Below are positions 27,746 to 35,312 of a stretch of DNA of 64,000 nt, one piece after another. The notes under the pieces are model-generated. The model did not search any database. It saw only the letters and a list, made by a program, of their open reading frames with translations, and had not been told where the DNA came from. The DNA comes from Leptotrichia massiliensis (lineage in GTDB: Bacteria; Fusobacteriota; Fusobacteriia; Fusobacteriales; Leptotrichiaceae), in assembly GCF_900104625.1 (NCBI RefSeq), contig NZ_FNVZ01000005.1, positions 62,001 to 126,000 of the forward strand. The letters are read 5' to 3'. Every line of letters begins with the position of its first letter. Positions within the stretch are counted from its first letter, which is position 1. The translations under genes and the position numbers were made by a program.

Positions 27746-28399
27746 ATGTCTATAAGAAATTTTGCTACAAAACTTAAAATGAAACGTGAAGAGTTTTGGA
27801 AATACATTTCCATATCTCATAAAAAAGCTAAAAATAACAATGAGTTTGTAGATTATTTAATAGATATTCTGTCAAAAAAAACAGATGAGGAAATTTTTGA
27901 TTTTGAAATAATTACATTTGAATTAATGCGTGAAAGTTATAATGAAAAGTTGTGGTGTGCCTCGTATCTTGTAAACGGCGACACAGCGAGCTGGAGTTTT
28001 GATTTTTTCAGGCTATGGTTGATTTCGCAGGGGGAAAAAATATATTATTCGATTATAAAAAATCAGGATAATTTATCAAAATACATAAACATATCTTTTG
28101 AAGCTAAATTTATGACAAATTATTTTGAAAATGAAAACTTTGCTTTTATCCCAGCCTATGCCTTCTCTAGAAAAAACTGCTCACACAATATTTTAAAAAA
28201 GGAAAGTTACAAAATTAATAACAGAACTATTTTTCAAGATGATTTTATCGATGATTATAATAAAAGATTGAATACTTATAAGAGAAAAATAGGATATATT
28301 AATAAAAAATATCCAAAAATAATATTTCACTGGTGTGCACAATTTCCAAACAGCATGAAAGAAGTGTGTCCAACATTATTTAAAAAAATGTACTTTTAA
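27746..28399 (+). CDS. DUF4240 domain-containing protein
   Basis: 217 residues from ATG 27746, preferred over GTG 27737, which overlaps AGAGG. The N-terminal REEFWKYISISHKKAKNN followed by FVDYLIDILSKKTDEEIFDFE is the DUF4240 pattern, continuing through ELMRESYNEKLWCASYLVNG and DFFRLWLISQGEKIYYSII. The C-terminal 80 residues are less typical. DUF4240 proteins are often small stand-alone genes near toxin immunity proteins in polymorphic-toxin loci; no toxin is seen here. A strong hairpin follows immediately. Confidence 0.7.
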   Translation: MSIRNFATKLKMKREEFWKYISISHKKAKNNNEFVDYLIDILSKKTDEEIFDFEIITFELMRESYNEKLWCASYLVNGDTASWSFDFFRLWLISQGEKIYYSIIKNQDNLSKYINISFEAKFMTNYFENENFAFIPAYAFSRKNCSHNILKKESYKINNRTIFQDDFIDDYNKRLNTYKRKIGYINKKYPKIIFHWCAQFPNSMKEVCPTLFKKMYF

Positions 28400-28404
28400 A
28401 AAAA

Positions 28405-28440
28405 CGAGGGAGTGTCTCAATTTATGGGACATTCCCTCTT
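28405..28440 (+). terminator. Terminator-like hairpin after the DUF4240 gene
   Basis: An 11-bp stem GAGGGAGTGTC/GACATTCCCTC with one G-U pair and a loop of about 11 bases. Only a short T stretch follows, but its position 7 bases after the stop supports termination. Confidence 0.6.
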
Positions 28441-28521
28441 CTCTAATAAGATTTAGTATTAAATTATTTTGTTTAATAACAGTTTTACTATTTTTATTAT
28501 ATTTTTTCTTTATTTATTTTC

Positions 28522-28650
28522 GTAGGATTGCTCATTGCCGCAAATCCTACAACCTATGGCTAGACTACGACTTTTATTTGTCCAACTCCGAAACTCCTCC
28601 TTCCAGTCGTCAGACAGTCGTAGCTGAACAAATAAAAGCTCCGTCGGTTT
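28522..28650. repeat. Structured, GC-richer intergenic element
   Basis: In the 338-base gap between the DUF4240 gene and pepQ, about 130 bases are much richer in G and C than the surroundings. They contain a hairpin GTAGGATT/AATCCTAC (28522-28550), an 11-bp inverted repeat CTTTTATTTGT/ACAAATAAAAG (28571-28581 with 28628-28638) and a 7-bp inverted repeat CTACGAC/GTCGTAG (28565-28571 with 28617-28623). The last two are interleaved, so they would form a pseudoknot or alternative folds. No ORF is present. It may be a mobile non-coding repeat or an RNA. Confidence 0.5.
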
Positions 28651-28737
28651 ATTAATTTTAATTATCTTTAAATATTAATTTTTTATCTTTTATTGAAAAA
28701 GTTTGTAATAAATTTGTTATGTAAATCGAAAATAGAA

Positions 28738-29814
28738 TTAATGTAAGATAATTAATTCCTTATTACTTTTATTTAATATTTCTCTACCATCTTTTTTGAC
28801 TACAACATCATCTTCAATTCTAACTCCGCCCCATCCATCAAAATAAAGTCCTGGTTCAGAAGTTACAACCATATTTTCTTTCAGTTCAATATGTGAAGCA
28901 GTTGATAAGTAAGGTAATTCATGAATTTCAGCACCAATTCCGTGTCCCAGTCCGTGTCCAAAATACTCGCCATATCCTTTTTCAGTTAAAAAATTTCTAA
29001 CAACTTTGTCAACATCATCTGACATGATTCCTTCTTTTATAGTATTTACACCTAGTATTTGTGCTTCTAGAACAGTATTATAAATTTCTACGTGTCTATC
29101 AGAAATATTGTCTCCATAGTAAACAGTTCTTGTCATATCTGACACATATCCTTCATAATATGCCCCAAAATCCATTGTAATAAATTCTTCTTTTTGAATT
29201 TTTTTATCAGAAGCAACTCCATGTGGCATAGCTGAACGGTATCCGCTGGCTAAAATTGTTGCAAATGAACGATCTTCAGCCCCCAGTTTTCTTTGAATAT
29301 ATTCCATATATGAAGAAACTTCCTTTTCAGAAACACCTTCCTTTATAATTTTTAAAGCCTCTGAAAATGCCACATCACTAATTTCTACAGCCTTTTTAAT
29401 AAGTGCAATTTCTTCTTCAGATTTTACCATTCTTTCCATTACAAGTTTATTTCCAACTGGCACTAATTCCACTTTGAAAATGTCTTTTATCGTTTGATAA
29501 AGAGAAAATGACACATTTACATTTTCAAATCCCACATTTTTTAGCCCAAATTTCTTTATATATTCTCCAACTGTCTGAAGTGAACCACGTGAGACTTCCA
29601 CAAATTCAAATCCCATTTCACTAACTTGTTTAGTAGCCTGTGTCTTATATCTAAAATCCGAAAAGAAAAAATTTCCGTTTTTTGTCGCAAGAGCGACTCC
29701 AGTTGTCCCAGTAAATCCAGTAAAATATCGAAGGTTATACAAATCTGTAATAAATAATCCATCAATATTCAGTTCATTTAAAATTCTTGATAATTTTTCA
29801 GTTCTTTTTTCCAT
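28738..29814 (-). CDS. pepQ: Xaa-Pro aminopeptidase/dipeptidase (M24 family)
   Basis: 358 residues. It hydrolyses peptides with proline in the second position in the cytosol. The N-terminal creatinase-like domain (LFITDLYNLRYFTGFTGTTG) precedes the pita-bread catalytic domain with all five metal ligands in context: ITMDFGAYYEGYVSDMTRT (two Asp), GHGLGHGIGAEIHE (His), TSEPGLYFDGWGGVRIEDD (two Glu). Length suits PepQ/PepP-type enzymes. The symbol is a best guess between pepQ and pepP. The start is at 29814 with AAGAGGAAAAA upstream on the minus strand. Single gene. Confidence 0.92.
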   Translation of the reverse strand: MEKRTEKLSRILNELNIDGLFITDLYNLRYFTGFTGTTGVALATKNGNFFFSDFRYKTQATKQVSEMGFEFVEVSRGSLQTVGEYIKKFGLKNVGFENVNVSFSLYQTIKDIFKVELVPVGNKLVMERMVKSEEEIALIKKAVEISDVAFSEALKIIKEGVSEKEVSSYMEYIQRKLGAEDRSFATILASGYRSAMPHGVASDKKIQKEEFITMDFGAYYEGYVSDMTRTVYYGDNISDRHVEIYNTVLEAQILGVNTIKEGIMSDDVDKVVRNFLTEKGYGEYFGHGLGHGIGAEIHELPYLSTASHIELKENMVVTSEPGLYFDGWGGVRIEDDVVVKKDGREILNKSNKELIILH

Positions 29815-29943
29815 GTTTTTTTCCTCTTTTTTATTAAAATTTTTTTACTTTTAAAGTGTAACACAAATTCAAAATTTTTTCTATTTATTTTTTCTAAAAG
29901 ATTTCAATCAATGCTTATTTTTCATTAAATTTTAGTTATATTA

Positions 29944-30032
29944 GCTTTTTTAACGCAGAGGTATCAAACGCCATACCTCTGCACTCTGGCTTGACGCAAA
30001 ACTTTCTTATAAAAGAAAAAGAAAACTCGCTT
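29944..30032 (-). repeat. Palindromic intergenic repeat, copy B
   Basis: Read on the minus strand: AAGCGAGTTT, about 40 bases, then GCAGAGGTAT, loop GGCGTTTG, ATACCTCTGC, then GTTA and an A run. The same order, spacing and loop form recur at 46126-46216 with a different but self-complementary stem. It sits in the 323-base gap between tonB and pepQ; the rest of that gap has no recognisable feature. Confidence 0.7.
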
Positions 30033-30137
30033 TTGAATACAAATTATTTTAATATAAATAAATATCAATGATTTAAAGATTTTTTCAAAAGCTCAAACAG
30101 CTATTTTTCTTCTAACGAAATTTTGCTTGAAATATAT

Positions 30138-31136
30138 TTAGTGAGTTTTTCTAAATCTAAATGGTTTTGTTATTACTCCAGATGAGCAATTGTTAGTTTT
30201 GAAGTTTATTCTTATTCCTTTAGCGGCTTTTTTGGCTTCATTTAGAAAAATAGAACTTGCTCCTGAAGCTGAAATTACTGAGATGCCGCCACCTCTAGTA
30301 AATTTTACTGTAACATTTACAACAACATTAAATTCTCTGTTTAAACGTTGACTGCCTTGTGGCATTTCCAATGTTTCTCTGTATGAAACTGAAAAATCAG
30401 TACCTTCATGACATCCACCTCCCCGTGTACTTCCAGACTTTTTATCGTTTCCATTTCCAGAACTAGTTGAATTTCCGCTTGTTCCTGTTCCATTTCCGTT
30501 TTTGTTACTTGTAGAGTTTCCGTTAGCAGTATTTCCATTTTTATTTCCATGTGAAGTTCCTGAATTTGAGGGAGTGTTTTTATGTCCAGAATTATTGGAA
30601 ATAGTGGAGTTTGAAGCAGTTATGGTGTTTTGTACTGGTTTTGTGCTGGCAGAATTTCCTGTGGACTCTGAAATTACTGGTTGTGTAGCATTTTTAGGGG
30701 TGGAGGTAACTGGGGGGATAATTGGGTGTGATGTAGGTTTTGGTTGTTCTTTTTGTATGGTCTCTTGGGGTACTTTGGGAGATTGTGGTAATGGTTGCTG
30801 TGCTTGTTTTTGCTGTATTGGTTGTGCTGGTGAAAGTTCGGGCTGTTTTGGATTTTTAGGCAGTTTATTTTGTTCTATGTTTTGAGCTTCGGAAATTGCA
30901 TTGTTTTTATTTTGTGGATTGCCCTTTTGCAACCCGGCTGTTCCGTTGCTTTCCTCATTGCTATCTGTATCAACTGTGCTTTTTGTCTTATTTTCTTCTA
31001 AAATGCTATTTTTTAAGTCAACAACAATAGTCTGCTTTTCTTTTTTTTCTTCAAGTTTCTGCTTTAAAACTGGAGTTGCAATTGGAATAAGAAGTATTCC
31101 CAAGTTTATTGCAGCTGAAATTATGTAATATTTCAT
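30138..31136 (-). CDS. tonB: TonB-like energy transducer
   Basis: 332 residues. An N-terminal inner-membrane helix (YYIISAAINLGILLIPIA) leads to a long Pro/Gln/Lys-rich periplasmic spacer (residues about 60-170), a Ser/Gly/Asn repeat zone (residues about 170-240) and a C-terminal TonB fold: FSVSYRETLEMPQGSQRLNR, NVVVNVTVKFTRGGGISVIS and NEAKKAAKGIRINFK. TonB links inner-membrane proton flow through ExbBD to outer-membrane receptors. It is the third gene of the minus-strand exbB-exbD-tonB set. The spacer is longer than in E. coli TonB (239 residues). Two Cys near residues 242 and 316 could form a disulfide. No TonB-dependent receptor is in the window. Confidence 0.85.
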   Translation of the reverse strand: MKYYIISAAINLGILLIPIATPVLKQKLEEKKEKQTIVVDLKNSILEENKTKSTVDTDSNEESNGTAGLQKGNPQNKNNAISEAQNIEQNKLPKNPKQPELSPAQPIQQKQAQQPLPQSPKVPQETIQKEQPKPTSHPIIPPVTSTPKNATQPVISESTGNSASTKPVQNTITASNSTISNNSGHKNTPSNSGTSHGNKNGNTANGNSTSNKNGNGTGTSGNSTSSGNGNDKKSGSTRGGGCHEGTDFSVSYRETLEMPQGSQRLNREFNVVVNVTVKFTRGGGISVISASGASSIFLNEAKKAAKGIRINFKTNNCSSGVITKPFRFRKTH

Positions 31137-31182
31137 TTTTCACCTTCATTCGTTTTCTTTAAATATCTAATTTTATATAGTT

Positions 31183-31599
31183 TTAATTTTTATTTTGAAT
31201 ATTTAAACTTATATTTTCTATGTTCATATTTTTTAAAATACTCATCGTATCCACAATGTCCTTATATTCTAAATGTTCGTCGGCAGTTAAAGTTATATTT
31301 TTTAATGCTTGCTTTGGTAATTTTGAAAATTCGGAAGCTATTTCATTTTGGGAAAGTTCCCTAGTTTTGTCGTCTATTTTTAAGAAGTATTTTTTGTCTT
31401 TATTTACGATTACTTCTATTTTTGTATCTTCCTTTTTTTCAAGCTGTGCTGATGTTTTTGGAACTGACAGCTGAAATTGTGAATAATTGTTAAATGTAGT
31501 TGCAAGCATAAAAAATATTAGCAGCATAAAAATTACATCAATTAAGTTTAACATTGATATATCAACGTTTTGACGTTTTCGTCTGTTAGAAAATTTCAT
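31183..31599 (-). CDS. exbD: Biopolymer transporter ExbD
   Basis: 138 residues, standard ExbD size. Single N-terminal membrane helix with the key proton-path Asp: MLNLIDVIFMLLIFFMLAT (Asp near residue 21). The periplasmic domain continues through LSVPKTSAQLEKKEDTKIEV, VNKDKKYFLKIDDKTREL and LTADEHLEYKDIVDTMSIL. With ExbB it makes the proton-driven motor that powers TonB. It lies 46 bases upstream of tonB, on the same message. Confidence 0.93.
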   Translation of the reverse strand: MKFSNRRKRQNVDISMLNLIDVIFMLLIFFMLATTFNNYSQFQLSVPKTSAQLEKKEDTKIEVIVNKDKKYFLKIDDKTRELSQNEIASEFSKLPKQALKNITLTADEHLEYKDIVDTMSILKNMNIENISLNIQNKN

Positions 31600-31721
31600 A
31601 TTTTTCTCCTAAGAAATTTGATTTGTAAATTTTACTTATAATTTGTTTGAAGTTAAACTAATCTAAATCAGATAAAATTAGTTTGGATTTTAAATCTAAG
31701 ATTAGAATAAAAGGTTAAAAA

Positions 31722-32348
31722 TCAATCTTTTACTCGGCTCAAAAACTGCAATGCCGCCCTTTCCATCTCGGCCACAATAACATCAATCCGTCTGTTAAAA
31801 TAATTATAAAAGACTAATGCAGGTATTGCAACTATTAATCCAAACGCAGTTGTGTAAAGTGCTTCTGAAATTCCGCCAGCCACTATTTTTGCTGTGCTTG
31901 TACCATTTCGGGTAAGGGCTGAAAAGGCTGCAATCATCCCTGTAACAGTTCCCAGAAGTCCCAGTTGAGGAGCAGCATTTACAACTGTTCCCAATAAACT
32001 CATCCCTTTTTCGAGTTCAGTAGTCTGCTCTAAAATGCTTTCACTTATTATACCCTCTATAACCTGTCTATGTGAATTATCAAGTTCATCAAAGTTAATA
32101 TCCATATTGGAAACAATTTTTGTTACACTTTTAGAAATTGAATCAGTCTTATCTTTACAAAGTTTTAAAATTTCTTCTCTGTTACCTGTTCTAAGTGCTT
32201 TATAAAGCTGATTTTTCTCATTTTCTGACAATTTTTTCTCTTTTGATAAAAAAGTATACATTTTTTCAATAATAACAGCAAGTCCAGATATTGAGGCAAG
32301 TAAAATTACCCACATAAATATCCCGCCGTCAATAAGGTATTTTAACAT
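31722..32348 (-). CDS. exbB: MotA/TolQ/ExbB proton channel family protein, ExbB
   Basis: 208 residues with three membrane helices: MWVILLASISGLAVIIEKMY, then LLGTVVNAAPQLGLLGTVTG with the GLLGTVxGM signature, then ALYTTAFGLIVAIPALVFYN with the conserved Thr. A cytosolic stretch lies between the first two. It is the first gene of the tonB operon, 122 bases before exbD, with a consensus promoter at 32389-32417. ExbB rather than TolQ is chosen because ExbD and a TonB with a long spacer follow. Confidence 0.93.
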   Translation of the reverse strand: MLKYLIDGGIFMWVILLASISGLAVIIEKMYTFLSKEKKLSENEKNQLYKALRTGNREEILKLCKDKTDSISKSVTKIVSNMDINFDELDNSHRQVIEGIISESILEQTTELEKGMSLLGTVVNAAPQLGLLGTVTGMIAAFSALTRNGTSTAKIVAGGISEALYTTAFGLIVAIPALVFYNYFNRRIDVIVAEMERAALQFLSRVKD

Positions 32349-32388
32349 ACTTCGTCCTTCTTTCTCTTAGTATTTTTTATATAAAATT

Positions 32389-32417
32389 ATTTTACTATAA
32401 AAATATTTTTGTGTCAA
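32389..32417 (-). promoter_or_regulatory. exbB-exbD-tonB promoter
   Basis: Minus strand TTGACA (32412-32417), a 17-base spacer and TAAAAT (32389-32394), about 40 bases before the exbB start. Confidence 0.65.
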
Positions 32418-32552
32418 ACATTGTTTGGAAATAGTATAATAATAATTTAGAAATTTAGTAATATATTTAATTTTTTTAGTTAAATTTTTAGTATATACAA
32501 GTAATTATTTTGTTTTAATTAAAATTTTTTAATTATAAATTGTTATTTTAGG

Positions 32553-32602
32553 TTGATTATAATCAAAATACCTGTTATAATAAATTATGTAATATAACAG
32601 GT
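32553..32602. promoter_or_regulatory. Two adjacent dyads in the exbB/hemolysin III divergent gap
   Basis: The 489-base gap holds a perfect 14-bp palindrome TTGATTATAATCAA (32553-32566), immediately followed by a 10-bp inverted repeat ACCTGTTATA/TATAACAGGT (32570-32579 with 32593-32602). The first recalls the AT-rich dyads bound by Fur/PerR-type regulators, and the neighbouring ExbB system fits iron control, but this is inference. The rest of the gap is featureless AT-rich sequence. Confidence 0.4.
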
Positions 32603-32837
32603 GATATATTTGTATTTGAAAATTAAATAATTATAACTTGATAGCAAAAAAAAATCATTTTATAAGCAAAAAAAAATGTACTATTAAATTTTATATGGTA
32701 TTATTATAATACAAAGTTAGTATTTTAAAATTGATTTTATATTCATATATATCTTATTAATCGTTTATTTAAGCATAAAGATTGATTAACTGATGTGGTA
32801 AAACACAAAAAATATCTTTGTATATGAAAGGAAAAAT

Positions 32838-33524
32838 ATGAATAAAAAAACTAAGAATAAAAACGCTAATACGTTATTAGAAATACATAAAAAAGCAGAA
32901 AGTTTTTCACAAGGTGAGGAAATTGCTAATTTTGTGAGTCATACTGTTGGTGCTGGACTTGCTGTAATAGCTTTCATAGTACTTACGATACGTGCAAGCT
33001 GGAATCAAGATATAGGAACAATTATATCTTTTATGGCATTTGGATTTGGATTAGTTGTTTTATATACAATGTCTGCAATATATCACGGGTTAAAACCAGG
33101 AACAGCTAAAATGATTTTTGAAATTTTTGATCATTCTGCAATATATATTTTAATTGCAGCATCTTATACACCTTTTTTATACCTAGTCGTTGATTCTCCA
33201 ATGAACAAAATTATATTGACGATTCAATGGGTAGTGTGTATTTTAGGAATTGTTTTTAAAGCATTTTTTACTGGAAAATTTAAGTTGTTTTCCACAATGT
33301 TATATTTAATAATGGGATGGATGATTGTATTTGCTTGGAATGATTTGATAAAGAATATAAATCAAGTTTCATTAATTTATTTAATTTTGGGTGGTGTGTT
33401 ATACTCACTAGGAACAATTTTTTATTCGTGGAAAATATGTAAATTTAATCATATGATTTGGCACATTTTTGTTATTTTAGGAAGTGTCTTTCATTTTTTG
33501 GCTGTATACTATTTAGTTTCATAA
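32838..33524 (+). CDS. Hemolysin III family (PAQR-type) membrane protein
   Basis: 228 residues, seven predicted membrane helices. Family motifs: EEIANFVSHTVGAGLAVIAF with the conserved Ser-His near residue 36, MSAIYHGLKPGTAKMIFEIF, DHSAIYILIAASYTPFLYL near 98, and HMIWHIFVILGSVFHF near 205 with two metal-site His. These Ser/His/Asp residues form the zinc site of PAQR-like proteins. Bacterial members (YqfA/TrhA) affect membrane energetics and lipids; the haemolysin name is historical. AAGGAAAAAT precedes ATG 32838. Single gene. Confidence 0.92.
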   Translation: MNKKTKNKNANTLLEIHKKAESFSQGEEIANFVSHTVGAGLAVIAFIVLTIRASWNQDIGTIISFMAFGFGLVVLYTMSAIYHGLKPGTAKMIFEIFDHSAIYILIAASYTPFLYLVVDSPMNKIILTIQWVVCILGIVFKAFFTGKFKLFSTMLYLIMGWMIVFAWNDLIKNINQVSLIYLILGGVLYSLGTIFYSWKICKFNHMIWHIFVILGSVFHFLAVYYLVS

Positions 33525-33603
33525 AAAATTTAAAACGGGGTAATTAAGGTACTTATTGTATTAAAAATGTAAATATATATTTTATTTTGGAAAGGGTAGT
33601 TTA

Positions 33604-34185
33604 ATGGGAAGAAAATCGAAAATATCTAATGAACTAAAAATTGAGCTCGTAAAACGGGTATTATCAGGAGAAGCAAGCATTAAAAGTTTAGCAAAGGAAT
33701 ACAATATTGCAAAATCTTCATTAATGACTTGGAAAAAGAAATATGTTGAAATCGGCGAAGAAAGTATTATGGTTGGAGATAAAAATAGACGTTATAGCCG
33801 TGAAATTAAAGAAAAAGCTATCAAAAGCTATTTAAATAATGAAGGATCTTTGTTTGATATCTGTAAAAAATACGATATTGCGTCTGTAAGTGTACTAAAT
33901 TACTGGATTAGAGACTATAGAAGAAGTATGGATGCAAATGGAAATTATACAGTAGTAAAAAAACATATAAGAAAATCAATTGATGCAAAAGTTGAAGCTG
34001 TAGTATTTTGTCAAAATAATAATTATGATTATAATTTAACAATCAAGAAATTTGGCGTTTCATATCAACAAATTTATTCATGGGTAAAAAAATATGAAAA
34101 AGGTGGAGTTGACGCATTAGTCGATAATCGTGGAAAAAGACATCCTGAAAATAAAGATGAAAAATCTACTAAGAAAAAGAAATAA
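33604..34185 (+). CDS. Orphan multi-HTH protein resembling IS150 OrfA (InsJ)
   Basis: 193 residues with three successive helix-turn-helix segments: IKSLAKEYNIAKSSLMTWKK near residue 25, FDICKKYDIASVSVLNYWIR near 85, and TIKKFGVSYQQIYSWVKKYE near 145. The protein ends in a Lys/Glu tail. This layout resembles IS3/IS150 OrfA. No orfB, inverted repeats or target duplication is present, and a strong terminator follows 2 bases after the stop. It has an AAAGGG site and intact reading frame. It could be a domesticated DNA-binding regulator or the last trace of an IS. Confidence 0.7.
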   Translation: MGRKSKISNELKIELVKRVLSGEASIKSLAKEYNIAKSSLMTWKKKYVEIGEESIMVGDKNRRYSREIKEKAIKSYLNNEGSLFDICKKYDIASVSVLNYWIRDYRRSMDANGNYTVVKKHIRKSIDAKVEAVVFCQNNNYDYNLTIKKFGVSYQQIYSWVKKYEKGGVDALVDNRGKRHPENKDEKSTKKKK

Positions 34186-34187
34186 TA

Positions 34188-34230
34188 AAAAACTGTCACG
34201 TTCTAATAAAATGAATTTGACAGTTTTTTT
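34188..34230 (+). terminator. Terminator after the multi-HTH gene
   Basis: Stem AAAAACTGTCA/TGACAGTTTTT with a 19-base loop and a trailing T run; symmetrical enough to work for lgt from the other side. Confidence 0.8.
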
Positions 34231-34280
34231 GTATATTTAAATTTTAAAGAGTTTTGTACAAAGAATTCTTAAATAGAAAA

Positions 34281-35195
34281 TTATTCAGCTAATTTTGTTT
34301 CTTCTTTTTTAACTTCAATAGGTGTAAATTTTTTGTCTGGACTACTAAGATATTTTATTCCAATAATTGCAACAATAATCATAGCTATACTTATTAGATA
34401 TGGAAGTCTGATTCCAAAAAGTAACAAATCTTCGGCTCTAAATGTACTTACAAACATTCTAATGATTGCATACATAATTAAATAAATCATTGATAAAACT
34501 CCAGGGTTATATTCTTTTTTTCTAAAATAGAACCAAAGAATTATAAAGCCAATCAAATTTAAAAATGCTTCATAAAGCATAGCTGGATGTAATGGTAAAT
34601 TTGGAAATTCTGAACCAGCAGGCGTATCTAATGGAAAACTTATTCCCCAAGGCACAAGCTGTTTAAACTGAGTTTTTGCAGCAATGCTCATCGCTTGATA
34701 TTCTGACCACCATTTAGTAAATGTTCCTGAAAAAATTACACTAAGTGGAGTAAATGTTGGTACACCGTGTACTTCCCCATTTGCCAGATTTCCAAATCTT
34801 CCTAAAAATTGTCCAAATAGTAAAGGTCCAACAGCCATATCTGTGAGTACCCACAAACTTCGCTTATTTTTTTTAGCATATAAATATGAACCTATGAATG
34901 CACCAATAATCCCACCATGAATGGCAAGTCCGCCTTCCCAGATATAAAAAATTGATAAAGGATTTCCTATATAATCTGAAAATTTGAAAATAACATAATA
35001 AAGTCTTGCTCCAATCAATCCAGCCAAAATTGTTGTAAATGCAAAATCTTCAATAATTTTTCTATCATCAACGCCTCTTTTTTCGGCAACATCATCAGCA
35101 AGTGCGATAAACATTCCAAAAAGAAAGGCTAAAATATACATTAAACTATAAATTCTAAGTTCAAAACCTCCAATTTTAAATAAATATGGTTTCAT
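34281..35195 (-). CDS. lgt: Prolipoprotein diacylglyceryl transferase
   Basis: 304 residues, inner-membrane enzyme that attaches diacylglycerol to the lipobox Cys of prolipoproteins. Seen: FELRIYSLMYILAFLFGM (helix 1), AGLIGARLYYVIF, YIWEGGLAIHGGIIGAFIG with the key His-Gly-Gly, and the Lgt signature GRFGNLANGEVHGVPT near residue 135. PLHPAMLYEAFLNLIGFIIL follows. Seven or more helices. A roughly 20-residue charged tail (KKFTPIEVKKEETKLAE) is longer than in E. coli. It modifies the lipoprotein encoded at 25864 and others. It lies downstream of kdsA and the aminotransferase on the same strand. Confidence 0.95.
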   Translation of the reverse strand: MKPYLFKIGGFELRIYSLMYILAFLFGMFIALADDVAEKRGVDDRKIIEDFAFTTILAGLIGARLYYVIFKFSDYIGNPLSIFYIWEGGLAIHGGIIGAFIGSYLYAKKNKRSLWVLTDMAVGPLLFGQFLGRFGNLANGEVHGVPTFTPLSVIFSGTFTKWWSEYQAMSIAAKTQFKQLVPWGISFPLDTPAGSEFPNLPLHPAMLYEAFLNLIGFIILWFYFRKKEYNPGVLSMIYLIMYAIIRMFVSTFRAEDLLLFGIRLPYLISIAMIIVAIIGIKYLSSPDKKFTPIEVKKEETKLAE

Positions 35196-35223
35196 TTACG
35201 CTCCTTTTCAATATTTTGCAACA

Positions 35224-35286
35224 GGAACTGTTAAAGTATTGTATTTTTATTTGTTATTAATAAATAAAATTCTTTAAGACAGTTCC
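35224..35286. repeat. Long imperfect inverted repeat between lgt and the aminotransferase
   Basis: GGAACTGTTAAAG (35224-35236) pairs with CTTTAAGACAGTTCC (35272-35286) with a two-base bulge around a 35-base AT-rich loop. No clear T run follows on the minus strand, so it could be an attenuating or processing hairpin in the lgt leader. Confidence 0.4.
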
Positions 35287-35312
35287 ATTACTTTATTTAT
35301 TTTTTGTAAATT

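Noticed and set aside
30502-30885. 127-residue plus-strand ORF opposite tonB
   Set aside because: It is the antisense of the Pro/Gln-rich TonB spacer, giving a biased Cys/Phe/Val composition and no ribosome site.
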